The notes under the pieces: model-generated
What the model was told of the DNA's origin: nothing
Databases searched by the model: none
The model's input: the letters and a program-made list of their open reading frames with translations, nothing else
Part shown: positions 53,443 to 61,176 of the stretch, piece after piece
Position numbering within the stretch: the first letter of the stretch is position 1
How the letters are laid out: the number at the start of each line of letters is the position of its first letter
Assembly (NCBI RefSeq): GCF_023051105.1
Contig: NZ_JALKIL010000001.1
Span: forward strand, 1-64,000
DNA from: Anaerobiospirillum sp. NML120449
GTDB taxonomy: Bacteria > Pseudomonadota > Gammaproteobacteria > Enterobacterales > Succinivibrionaceae
Length of the DNA stretch: 64,000 nt
Direction of reading: 5' to 3'
Program-made: the position numbers and the translations under genes

Positions 53443-54759
53443 ATGTCCGGTATAGACCTGCAAACAAGAATGTCCAGTCTCGTTCCGATGGTAATTGAGC
53501 AAACGGGACGCGGCGAGCGTTCTTTTGATATCTACTCGCGCATGCTGAAGGATCGCGTGATCTTTTTAACCGGCGAAGTACAGGATCACATGGCTGATCT
53601 CATCATTGCTCAGCTGCTCTTCCTCGAATCCGATGATCCAAACAAGGATATCTACCTTTATATCAACAGCCCGGGCGGCGTAGTAACCGCCGGTATGGCC
53701 ATTTACGACACCATGCAGTACATCAAGCCTGATGTCTGCACTCTGTGTATCGGTCAGGCCTGCTCAATGGGTTCTTTCCTGCTGGCCGGTGGCGCCAAAG
53801 GCAAGCGTATTGCTCTGCCCCACTCACGCATCATGATTCACCAGCCGCTGGGCGGCTTTAAGGGTCAGGCCACTGACATCATGATTCATGCCCGTGAGAC
53901 CGAGCGTATCAAGCAGACTCTTACTTCCATTCTGGCCGAGAACACCGGTCAGCCACTGGACAAGGTCATGGCTGACTGTGAGCGTGACAACTTCATGTCC
54001 GCAGAGGAGGCTCTGGCCTACGGTCTTATTGACCGCGTTATTACCCGTCGTGGCGAAGAGGGTACTGAGCGTAAGGATCCTCCTCCATCAGGTCCATCAG
54101 GCCGTTCCGGCAAGAAGTCCGGTGGCGATCCTGAGGGCGACGGCCCAGGCCCTGCAGGTCCTGGCGGTGGTGGCAGTGGCAGCGGCCGCAAGGGTCGTTC
54201 CCGCTCCTCAACAAAGATGTCAGCTCCAATGGCCCAGATTTTCAACTCTCTGGTCAATGCCGCACCAGCTGCAGGTCAGAGCGGTGCTGAGGCATCATCA
54301 GACAGCACTGTTAACAGTGCCGCACCAGAGAGCGTTGTAAACAGCGCTGAGGGTCCACTGACCATTGAGCCTGCTGCAGGTGTACAGATGCAGGATAACC
54401 CATCTGCCAATATGAGTGCCGCTGCTGCAATTCTGGCAGGCAGCATGGGTAATGCTGCTGCACTTATGCCAACAACTCCAGGCGGTGCCATGGGCGTGCA
54501 GGGTGCCATTGCATCTGGCATGTCATCCGTTCCTTTTGCCGCTGCCATGAGCAGTGGTTCTGGCGCAGAGAATGCGCTGATGTCAGCATCCGGATCTCTG
54601 ACCAGTGTCATGCAGGCTTTCCTGCAAAATGCAGCACTGCAGCAGGGTATTGCCGGAACTGCCTCCCTTGATGCTCAGAGCGCTGCCGCCTCAGGTGCAG
54701 CCGCCGCAGCCGGTGCTGCCGCAAATAAAGGCGTAACTGGCGGTCAGGGACAGAAATAA
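53443..54759 (+). CDS. clpP: ClpP protease subunit with a ~234-residue low-complexity C-terminal extension
   Basis: 438 aa, about twice the usual length of ~200. Residues ~1-204 are a complete ClpP core: [20 protein letters not shown], the catalytic triad S108 ([12 protein letters not shown]), H133 ([13 protein letters not shown]) and D182 ([17 protein letters not shown]). It forms the tetradecameric peptidase chamber that works with ClpX. After VITRRGE comes a new tail: a Pro/Gly/Ser/Lys-rich stretch ([36 protein letters not shown]), then ~190 Ala/Ser/Gly/Met-rich residues. The frame stays open without a stop, is followed at normal spacing by clpX, and its codon use looks like the core, so it appears real. 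The ATG at 53443 has GGGAG upstream; the extra frame to 53215 is rejected. The tail would sit on the ClpX-facing surface of the ring. Confidence 0.93.
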   Translation: MSGIDLQTRMSSLVPMVIEQTGRGERSFDIYSRMLKDRVIFLTGEVQDHMADLIIAQLLFLESDDPNKDIYLYINSPGGVVTAGMAIYDTMQYIKPDVCTLCIGQACSMGSFLLAGGAKGKRIALPHSRIMIHQPLGGFKGQATDIMIHARETERIKQTLTSILAENTGQPLDKVMADCERDNFMSAEEALAYGLIDRVITRRGEEGTERKDPPPSGPSGRSGKKSGGDPEGDGPGPAGPGGGGSGSGRKGRSRSSTKMSAPMAQIFNSLVNAAPAAGQSGAEASSDSTVNSAAPESVVNSAEGPLTIEPAAGVQMQDNPSANMSAAAAILAGSMGNAAALMPTTPGGAMGVQGAIASGMSSVPFAAAMSSGSGAENALMSASGSLTSVMQAFLQNAALQQGIAGTASLDAQSAAASGAAAAAGAAANKGVTGGQGQK

Positions 54760-54773
54760 GGATAGAGCAGTTT

Positions 54774-56066
54774 ATGTCAACCAAGAAAAAGAATTTCTGT
54801 GCTTTCTGCGGTGAGTCTGCTACAGATACACGCTCACTGATTCAGTCCTCTTCCGGCTACTGCATCTGTACTGAATGTATCACCCGCTGCTACGAGATTA
54901 TCAAGCGCAAGAACAAGACCAGCGCCAATCCTGTCCCTGGCGATCCTGGCTATATCGATCTGGACAATATTCCAACTCCACACGATATTGCCGCTCACCT
55001 TGACCAGTATGTTATCGGTCAGGAAGATGCCAAGAAGGTTCTGGCTGTAGCCGTTTACAATCACTACAAGCGTCTGCTGCAGACTGAAAGTGAGACCGAT
55101 GTTGAGCTGGGCAAATCAAACATTCTGATGATTGGTCCTACCGGCTCAGGCAAGACTCTGCTGGTACAGTCTCTGGCCCGCTATCTCAACGTTCCTTTTG
55201 CCATGTCTGATGCCACTACTCTGACCGAAGCCGGCTATGTAGGTGAAGACGTGGAGAACGTTATCGTACGTCTGCTCAACTCATGCGACGGCAACGTTCA
55301 GAAGGCTCAGAAGGGCATTATCTACATCGACGAAATAGACAAGATTGCCCGCAAGAGTGAAAACCCATCAATTACCCGTGACGTATCAGGTGAGGGCGTA
55401 CAGCAGGCTCTGCTCAAGCTTATCGAAGGTACCGTAGCTTCCGTTCCTCCAACTGGTGGCCGTAAGCACCCTAATCAGGCCATGATTGAAGTTGATACCT
55501 CTCAGATTCTCTTTATCTGTGGCGGTGCTTTTGACGGCCTTGAGAAGATTGTGGACAAGCGTCTGTCCAGCAACAGCGGCATTGGTTTTGGTGCTGACGT
55601 CAAGACCAAAGATGAGCAGATGAGCCTTACTGAAAAGTATCGCAAGGTCGAGCCTGATGATCTGGTCAAGTTCGGTATCATCCCTGAGTTCGTCGGCCGT
55701 CTGCCTGTTATTACCGCTCTTGAGGAGCTCAACCGTGAGCAGCTGGTACGTGTGCTTACCGAGCCAAAGAATGCCGTAATCAAGCAGTATCAGGCTATCT
55801 TCCGCTATGAGGGCGTTGAGCTTGAGTTTACTGACGAGGCTCTGGGTGCCATTGCCGACACCTCCATCGAGCGTCACACCGGTGCCCGTGGTCTGCGCTC
55901 AGTAGTAGAAAATCTCCTGCTCAATACCATGTATGACATTCCATCCGTGGACAATGTCAAAAAGGTTATTGTTGAGGAAGACACTGTCCGCAACGGTACC
56001 GAACCTGTTATTGTCAAAGACACTCCGACAACAGGACGTCGCTCCCGCTCCAGCAGCCAGTCCTGA
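54774..56066 (+). CDS. clpX: ClpX ATPase, ClpXP unfoldase
   Basis: 430-aa AAA+ unfoldase that recognises, unfolds and feeds proteins to ClpP. The N-terminal zinc domain has FCAFCGES (C9, C12) and ICTECI (C32, C35), with one extra residue between the pairs. Walker A is GPTGSGKT (121-128), Walker [11 protein letters not shown], and the pore loop GYVGED. GGRKHPN is the RKH loop, SGIGFGADV carries the IGF tripeptide that docks into ClpP, and GARGLRS is sensor 2. All functional loops are present, so it should work with the extended ClpP. A Ser/Arg-rich tail ends the chain. It begins 14 nt after clpP, so the two form an operon. Confidence 0.98.
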   Translation: MSTKKKNFCAFCGESATDTRSLIQSSSGYCICTECITRCYEIIKRKNKTSANPVPGDPGYIDLDNIPTPHDIAAHLDQYVIGQEDAKKVLAVAVYNHYKRLLQTESETDVELGKSNILMIGPTGSGKTLLVQSLARYLNVPFAMSDATTLTEAGYVGEDVENVIVRLLNSCDGNVQKAQKGIIYIDEIDKIARKSENPSITRDVSGEGVQQALLKLIEGTVASVPPTGGRKHPNQAMIEVDTSQILFICGGAFDGLEKIVDKRLSSNSGIGFGADVKTKDEQMSLTEKYRKVEPDDLVKFGIIPEFVGRLPVITALEELNREQLVRVLTEPKNAVIKQYQAIFRYEGVELEFTDEALGAIADTSIERHTGARGLRSVVENLLLNTMYDIPSVDNVKKVIVEEDTVRNGTEPVIVKDTPTTGRRSRSSSQS

Positions 56067-56581
56067 TGCAGGTCATTCATAAGACAGGCCTGGCCCCTCA
56101 GCCCTGCCGGGCATGAGGGTTACAGGACCTGTCAAAATGAATTTGCAGCTGATTAATCTTATCCCTGTGCCCCGTATGGCGCTAAAACAGTTAAGATATG
56201 TTCTGGCCACCTTTCAGTGGTGAGGCCAGGCGGAAAACATGGGGGTTGCAGCGCCTGGTTTGCCCGACAATCCAGGCTTTTTTGTTCCTGGACACTCAGG
56301 TGCTTTTCAGCCAGTGCCTGTCGCATTGATCCAGCGCCTGTCGCGCCGGCCTGGCCTGGCGATCCAGTTTTGGACCGTCATGGCAGGTGTCTGGCGCACA
56401 GGCTGCAGCCCTGTGCAGGCCACGGCCATGCCCCGGGCATGACCTGGGCATGCTCATGGATCTGCCCCCAAACCTGGGATTTACGCTGCGGCCTTACAGC
56501 CGGCCCGGGGACAGCTGCATAATCAGAGAATACTCAATTAATCACAGTAACGGCATCTTAATGCCGGTATAAGAAGAGAAA
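56067..56581. other. Gap between clpX and lon
   Basis: 515 bp, no gene. It contains a structured hairpin region at 56083-56133 and no clear heat-shock promoter that I can defend. Confidence 0.55.
56083..56133 (+). promoter_or_regulatory. Stable nested hairpin after clpX
   Basis: Outer GACAGG/CCTGTC encloses inner CCCTCAGCCC-tgcc-GGGCaTGAGGG. No T-run follows, so it may protect or punctuate mRNA rather than terminate it. Confidence 0.35.
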
Positions 56582-59530
56582 ATGGTAAAAGCTAAGACTG
56601 CCTCACAGGAAAAAAACTCCAGGGATACAGAGAAGGAGGTCAACAAGGCCTCTGAATCTGCTGTCAGTAAGACCAGCCGCTCCAGGAGCACTGCTTCTAC
56701 CAGGAGTCAGGCCGCTTCCGGTAAGGAAGACACTTCCACACGCAGAGCTTCGACCTCAGGTTCCGGCTCAAAGGGCGGTGATGGTGCCTCTTCAGGCAAG
56801 CCAGTTGACGCTGTTGTAGTTGATGAAAGCGGTAACACCTATCCTCTGGTAATTCTGCGTTCCATCATCAGCCCTGGCGCCAATGTCTCTTTAATTGCCG
56901 GCCGTGACTCTACTGTAATGGCCATGTATGAGGCTCTGGACAAAAACAGCCGAGTGGCCGTATTTACCCAGACTACTGATACTGAACTGCGTCCTGAAAA
57001 GGAAGATTTAAGCCGTATTGGCGTACTGGCCACAGTGCTTGACGGTGACTTCAACGAAAAGGATCAGTTCCGTGCCACCATTCGCGGTGAAAAGCGTATC
57101 ACCATCAAGCGCATCATTGATGATCCTACCGACAACGTCCGTCATGTTGAGGTTGAGATTCTCAAGATTCCTGAGATCGACGAGTTTGTCGAGAAGCGCT
57201 ATATCAACGCTCTGCATGCAGCACTGGATTCAGCTCTGGAGCAGCAGACCAGTGGCGGCCGCTCCATTCTGGACAAGGGCACTCCAGCTGAGATGCTTAA
57301 CAAGGCCCGTCGTCTGTCTTCACTGAGCGCCATGTGTGATGCTCTGGCTCAGATTCTCACCCTGTCTTATTTTGACAAGCGCTTTGTGCTCGATACCTTA
57401 AATCCGGTAGCCCGTGCCAAGTCCATCATCGCCTTCCTGAACAATTACAGCTACAAGGCTGAAACTGACAAGAAGATTGCCGAAGAAGCCCGTGCTGCCA
57501 TGGACAAGACCCAGCGTGACTTCTATCTGCACGAGCAGCTCAAGGCCATCAAGCGTGAGCTCAACCTCAATGTTGATGACAGCTCCGATATTGACGAGTA
57601 CCGCAACAAGGTAGAGGCTCTGGACGCTCCTTACGAGGTTATTGCCCGTCTTAAGAAGGAAATCAACCGTCTGGCCTCCATGTCACCAAATTCCGGTGAG
57701 AACTCCACTATCCGCAATTACATCGAGACCGTGCTCTCGATCCCATGGCGTACCCGTACTCCATTAAACCGCGATCTGGCCAAGGCACGTGACATTCTTG
57801 AGCAGGACCACTATGGTCTTGACAAGGTCAAGGATCGTATCCTCGAGTTCCTGGCCGTACAGAGCCGCCGCGAGAACATTGATACTCACGGTCAGATTCT
57901 CTGTCTGATGGGCCCTCCAGGTATTGGTAAGACCTCTCTTGCCAACTCCATTGCCAAGGCTACCGGCCGTAAGTATGTACGTATTGCCCTTGGCGGTATG
58001 TACGATGAGTCTGAAATCCGTGGTCACCGTCGTACTTATGTGGGTGCCATGCCTGGCCGTATTATCCAGAGCATGATCAAGTGTGAGGTTAACAACCCTC
58101 TGTTCCTGCTTGACGAGATTGACAAGGTATCTACCAATACCTATCACGGCGACATTTCTGCAGCACTGCTGGAAGTTCTTGATCCTGAGCAGAACCGAAG
58201 CTTCAGCGACAACTATCTGGATCTGGAGTATGACCTGTCTCATACTCTGTTCATCGCTACTGCCAACAGCTATAACATTCCGCCAGCTCTGCGCGATCGT
58301 ATGGAAATCATCGATCTCTCCAGCTACACAGCTGAGGAGAAGTTCCACATTGCCCGCGAGCATCTGCTGCCAAAGCAGATTGAAAAGAATGGTCTTACTG
58401 ATGACGAGTTCGACATTTCTGATGCCGGCCTCAAGCAACTCATCACCCACTACACTCTGGAAGCCGGTGTGCGTTCTCTTGAGCGTATCATCGCCGAGCT
58501 GTGCCGCAAGACCGTCAAGGAGCTGATGATCAATCCTCCAAAGAAGCCTAAGAAGTCTGTTCTGGGCGTCAAGGAGATTGAGAAGATGATTGGCCCTAAG
58601 CGCTATGACTTCACCTCCAAGCTCAAGGAGAACCGTGTCGGCATCGTTAACGGTCTGTCCGTAAGCTCTGTTGGTGGCGACATGCTGCAGGTTGAGGTTA
58701 TTGCCAATGAGGGTAAGGGCTCTCATGTACTGACTGGCCAGCTCGGTTCAGTAATGAAGGAGTCGGTATTTGCCGGTATAGCATGGATTCGTTCACACGC
58801 CCGTGCTTTCCGTCTGGCCCCTGATTTCTATCAGATGGTTGACCTTAACGTACACTTCCCTGAGGGCGCTATCCGCAAGGACGGTCCGTCAGCAGGCTGT
58901 GCTACCGTTACCTCCATCATTTCAGCTCTGACCGGCAATCCTGTACGTGCAGATGTGGCCATGACAGGTGAAATCACTCTGCGTGGTGATGTGCTCTCCA
59001 TTGGCGGCCTTAAGGAGAAACTCCTTGCTGCCCTGCGTGGTGGCGTCAAGACTGTCTGCATTCCTTTTGATAACAAGAAGGATCTGTGGGACATGCCTGA
59101 GGTTGTGCTTAAGAGCCTGACCATCAAGCCGGTTAAGACCATAGATGAGGTTCTGGACATTGCTCTGGAGCACAAGCCTCATGAGTTTGAGCCTGACACC
59201 CTTGATGACTGGAAGCTCAGCTCCTACCTCAAGCGTGAAGAGCAGCGCCGTCGCAAGGAAGCTGCCGAAGAGCGCAAGATCTCCATGGAGATCAAGGACA
59301 GCTCTGAGACCTCCATCAAGGAGATTAAGAACTCTGATCCTGAGGCTGAGTCTGAGGACACTCCTCCAGCCCGTAAGGCTCCACGACGTCGCCGTCGTCA
59401 GGATGACGATGTCTCCGAGGAGAGCAGCAACAGGGACAGCAGAGGCGAGGAAGGCTCTGATGAGATCAAACGCCGCGCTCCAAAGACCCGCCGTACCCGC
59501 CGTCAGCTCATAACTGAAACTGACGCCTGA
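56582..59530 (+). CDS. lon: Lon protease with N- and C-terminal extensions
   Basis: 982 aa against a usual ~785. Residues 1-~80 are a Ser/Thr/Lys/Gly-rich tail. The substrate-binding LAN domain begins near YPLVILRSIISPGANVSLIA and continues through VARAKSIIAFLNN. The AAA+ part has Walker A GPPGIGKT (444-451), the HRRTYVGAMPGRI block, Walker B NPLFLLDEIDK and GVRSLERI. The protease domain has KDGPSAGCATV with catalytic S770 and GGLKEKLLAA with K813. After HKPHEFEP, ~110 charged residues follow (KREEQRRRKEAAEERK, APRRRRRQDDD). The core is complete and should be an active ATP-dependent protease of misfolded and regulatory proteins. It is the last gene of the tig-clpP-clpX-lon order; hupB, which often follows lon, is absent. 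Confidence 0.97.
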   Translation: MVKAKTASQEKNSRDTEKEVNKASESAVSKTSRSRSTASTRSQAASGKEDTSTRRASTSGSGSKGGDGASSGKPVDAVVVDESGNTYPLVILRSIISPGANVSLIAGRDSTVMAMYEALDKNSRVAVFTQTTDTELRPEKEDLSRIGVLATVLDGDFNEKDQFRATIRGEKRITIKRIIDDPTDNVRHVEVEILKIPEIDEFVEKRYINALHAALDSALEQQTSGGRSILDKGTPAEMLNKARRLSSLSAMCDALAQILTLSYFDKRFVLDTLNPVARAKSIIAFLNNYSYKAETDKKIAEEARAAMDKTQRDFYLHEQLKAIKRELNLNVDDSSDIDEYRNKVEALDAPYEVIARLKKEINRLASMSPNSGENSTIRNYIETVLSIPWRTRTPLNRDLAKARDILEQDHYGLDKVKDRILEFLAVQSRRENIDTHGQILCLMGPPGIGKTSLANSIAKATGRKYVRIALGGMYDESEIRGHRRTYVGAMPGRIIQSMIKCEVNNPLFLLDEIDKVSTNTYHGDISAALLEVLDPEQNRSFSDNYLDLEYDLSHTLFIATANSYNIPPALRDRMEIIDLSSYTAEEKFHIAREHLLPKQIEKNGLTDDEFDISDAGLKQLITHYTLEAGVRSLERIIAELCRKTVKELMINPPKKPKKSVLGVKEIEKMIGPKRYDFTSKLKENRVGIVNGLSVSSVGGDMLQVEVIANEGKGSHVLTGQLGSVMKESVFAGIAWIRSHARAFRLAPDFYQMVDLNVHFPEGAIRKDGPSAGCATVTSIISALTGNPVRADVAMTGEITLRGDVLSIGGLKEKLLAALRGGVKTVCIPFDNKKDLWDMPEVVLKSLTIKPVKTIDEVLDIALEHKPHEFEPDTLDDWKLSSYLKREEQRRRKEAAEERKISMEIKDSSETSIKEIKNSDPEAESEDTPPARKAPRRRRRQDDDVSEESSNRDSRGEEGSDEIKRRAPKTRRTRRQLITETDA

Positions 59531-59904
59531 AACGGCACCAGCCCGGACCGGCAGCTCCTGCCATGGTGCTCATGATTGCCATGAGCCACCATGGCAGTGA
59601 CCACCAGTCCCGGGCCATATCTTTGCTCAAAAAACACTCAGGCCCTGATTCTGCTGTAGCAGTTTCAGGGCCTGAGTGCTTATTGGTATCTGAATTTCGG
59701 CACAGCATGGCACAGCACAACGCAGCGCACAACACGACACAACGCAGCGCAACACAACGCGGCATAACGCTGTACATGACTGTGCCGTGCCGCTCCGCCG
59801 TCACCTGCGGCCTGCTGCAATGCGGCTGTCCGGCAGGGTGGCAGGTCAGACGGGCAGCCTGGCCTCAGGCTGGCGTGCATGAGCCGTAGCCTGGCGCCAG
59901 AGCT
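59531..59904. other. Gap between lon and the convergent membrane gene
   Basis: Holds a shared terminator (59629-59685) and a CACAACGCAGCGCA-type degenerate repeat near 59700-59765; no gene. Confidence 0.6.
59629..59685. terminator. Bidirectional terminator between lon and the 60-kb membrane gene
   Basis: CACTCAGGCCCTGA and TCAGGGCCTGAGTG form a perfect 14-bp stem with an inner CTGCTGTAGCAG. In the minus direction it ends in TTTTTT; in the plus direction in CTTATT, so it is stronger for the minus gene. Confidence 0.85.
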
Positions 59905-60456
59905 CTATCCCATATAAGGAGGATTCTGAGCGTTGTCTGCCTCTTCTTCACGTTTGTTCTTGCGGTACTGCAGGAAGTATATTCCGCCCAGCAGGGCCAA
60001 AATCGCAGCTCCAATGCCCCACAGCCAGCGTACATGGTTCATGCGGGAGCTGATATAGGACTTTGCATCCATTTCAGGGCTTACAGTAATGTACTTGCGC
60101 TCGGCCGGTATGGACAGAACACGGCGCTGCACCGGCTTGCGTGCTCTTACGACATCGGCACCTTCAGCGCGGGAGCCTACTTTCATTTTATAGCGCCACT
60201 GATTGCGGCCATTAGGGCGGTGATATACGTAGTAAACAGTTTTTGTTGCCTGAGAATGTCTGAGCCTGCCTGTAGCTGTATTGGCCTCGGAGTGAGGCAG
60301 AACGCGGTAGGGATGAAAAGCAAAAACGCCACGGTCAGTGTACTCTGAGGGATCCCTTATGGTTTTGGACTCCTGCCAGCCGGCTACAAAAAGGCCGATA
60401 GCCAGGATAAGCAACATAACCTGAAAAACAGTTTTGAATTTGGCAAAGAAAGACAT
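59905..60456 (-). CDS. Hypothetical two-span membrane protein
   Basis: 183 aa. An N-terminal span (~9-27, VFQVMLLILAIGLFVAGW) and a C-terminal span (~143-163, WLWGIGAAILALLGGIYFL) bracket a ~115-residue hydrophilic domain that should be periplasmic, given the basic flanks after the second span (QYRKNKREEE). The central domain has an HRPNGRNQWRYKMKVGSRAE segment and ISSRMNHVRWLW before the second span. The family is not recognised; the two-helix bracket with an extracytoplasmic domain resembles DUF3592-type proteins only in topology. A GGAAG ribosome site is present. It converges on lon and has a strong terminator of its own, so it looks monocistronic. Confidence 0.72.
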   Translation of the reverse strand: MSFFAKFKTVFQVMLLILAIGLFVAGWQESKTIRDPSEYTDRGVFAFHPYRVLPHSEANTATGRLRHSQATKTVYYVYHRPNGRNQWRYKMKVGSRAEGADVVRARKPVQRRVLSIPAERKYITVSPEMDAKSYISSRMNHVRWLWGIGAAILALLGGIYFLQYRKNKREEEADNAQNPPYMG

Positions 60457-60606
60457 GGTGTGACTTCCTGAATCATGACGGTGGCGGCCAAAAAGCGCGC
60501 TGTCATTAATTATGGCACCAGCCCCGGCAATTAACCGCGACTTCAGTCAGGTTTTGGCCAATTGCACAGCACCAGAACAGCCCAGCCCATCATCAGGGCA
60601 CCCCAA

Positions 60607-60706
60607 CCCATAACCAGGCCAGCCCATAACCAGAGTACCCCATCCCATAACCAGGGCAGCCCATCCCATAACCAGGGCAGCCCATCCCATAACCAGAGCC
60701 AGCCCA
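60607..60706. repeat. 21-bp tandem repeat, ~4 copies
   Basis: CCCATAACCAGGGCAGCCCAT units lie at 60644, 60665 and 60686, with diverged copies from 60607. The period is a multiple of three and yields spurious GYGMGCP/SHNQGSP-like frames. Confidence 0.88.
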
Positions 60707-61069
60707 GCCCATCATCAGGTCCCCCCATTCTATATACCTCCCGCACCAGTAGCAGTTGCGGGGCAAGGCAGACAGCTGCAGCGGATGCTGCCCTGAAGCT
60801 TCATCCCTGGTCACAGGATCAGCCGCACAGCCAGCTGCAACGCTGCGTACACGTGCTTGCGCACTATGGCACACGGCGCCGTAGATGTTGACGAACCATG
60901 TAACTGCAAGGCTGCATCATTCCTCTCATTGCGTGCGGTGAATGAATGGCCCGGCTCATGAGCTAAATCATGAGAAGCAGGCTTATGACAGGGCATTGCT
61001 GCCATGCAGGACTGAGATATTTAAGAGCTATTGTGAGCCTCAAATGATAAAAGTTCTGTGTTCAGCTCA

Positions 61070-61120
61070 ATATAAAAGCCCCCGTAAACTGCTGTAGTGA
61101 GCTTACGGGGGCTTTTGCTT
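61070..61120 (-). terminator. Rho-independent terminator of sppA
   Basis: AAAAGCCCCCGTAA (61074-61087) and TTACGGGGGCTTTT (61103-61116) are a perfect 14-bp stem with a 15-nt loop, 60 nt past the sppA stop. Confidence 0.88.
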
Positions 61121-61176
61121 AATCAGCTTCTGCGACTATGAGGCTGCAGGCTGAAATTTTAGGGGCTGAGTGATGA

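Larger units (their letters stand above)
60457..61176. other. Gap between the membrane gene and sppA
   Basis: 720 bp without a gene. It holds a 21-bp tandem repeat (60607-60706) and the sppA terminator (61070-61120). Confidence 0.6.

Noticed and set aside
57764-58726. 320-aa open frame antisense to lon
   Set aside because: It mirrors strong codon bias of lon on the other strand, gives a Leu/Val/Asn-rich protein with no known motif and has no ribosome site.
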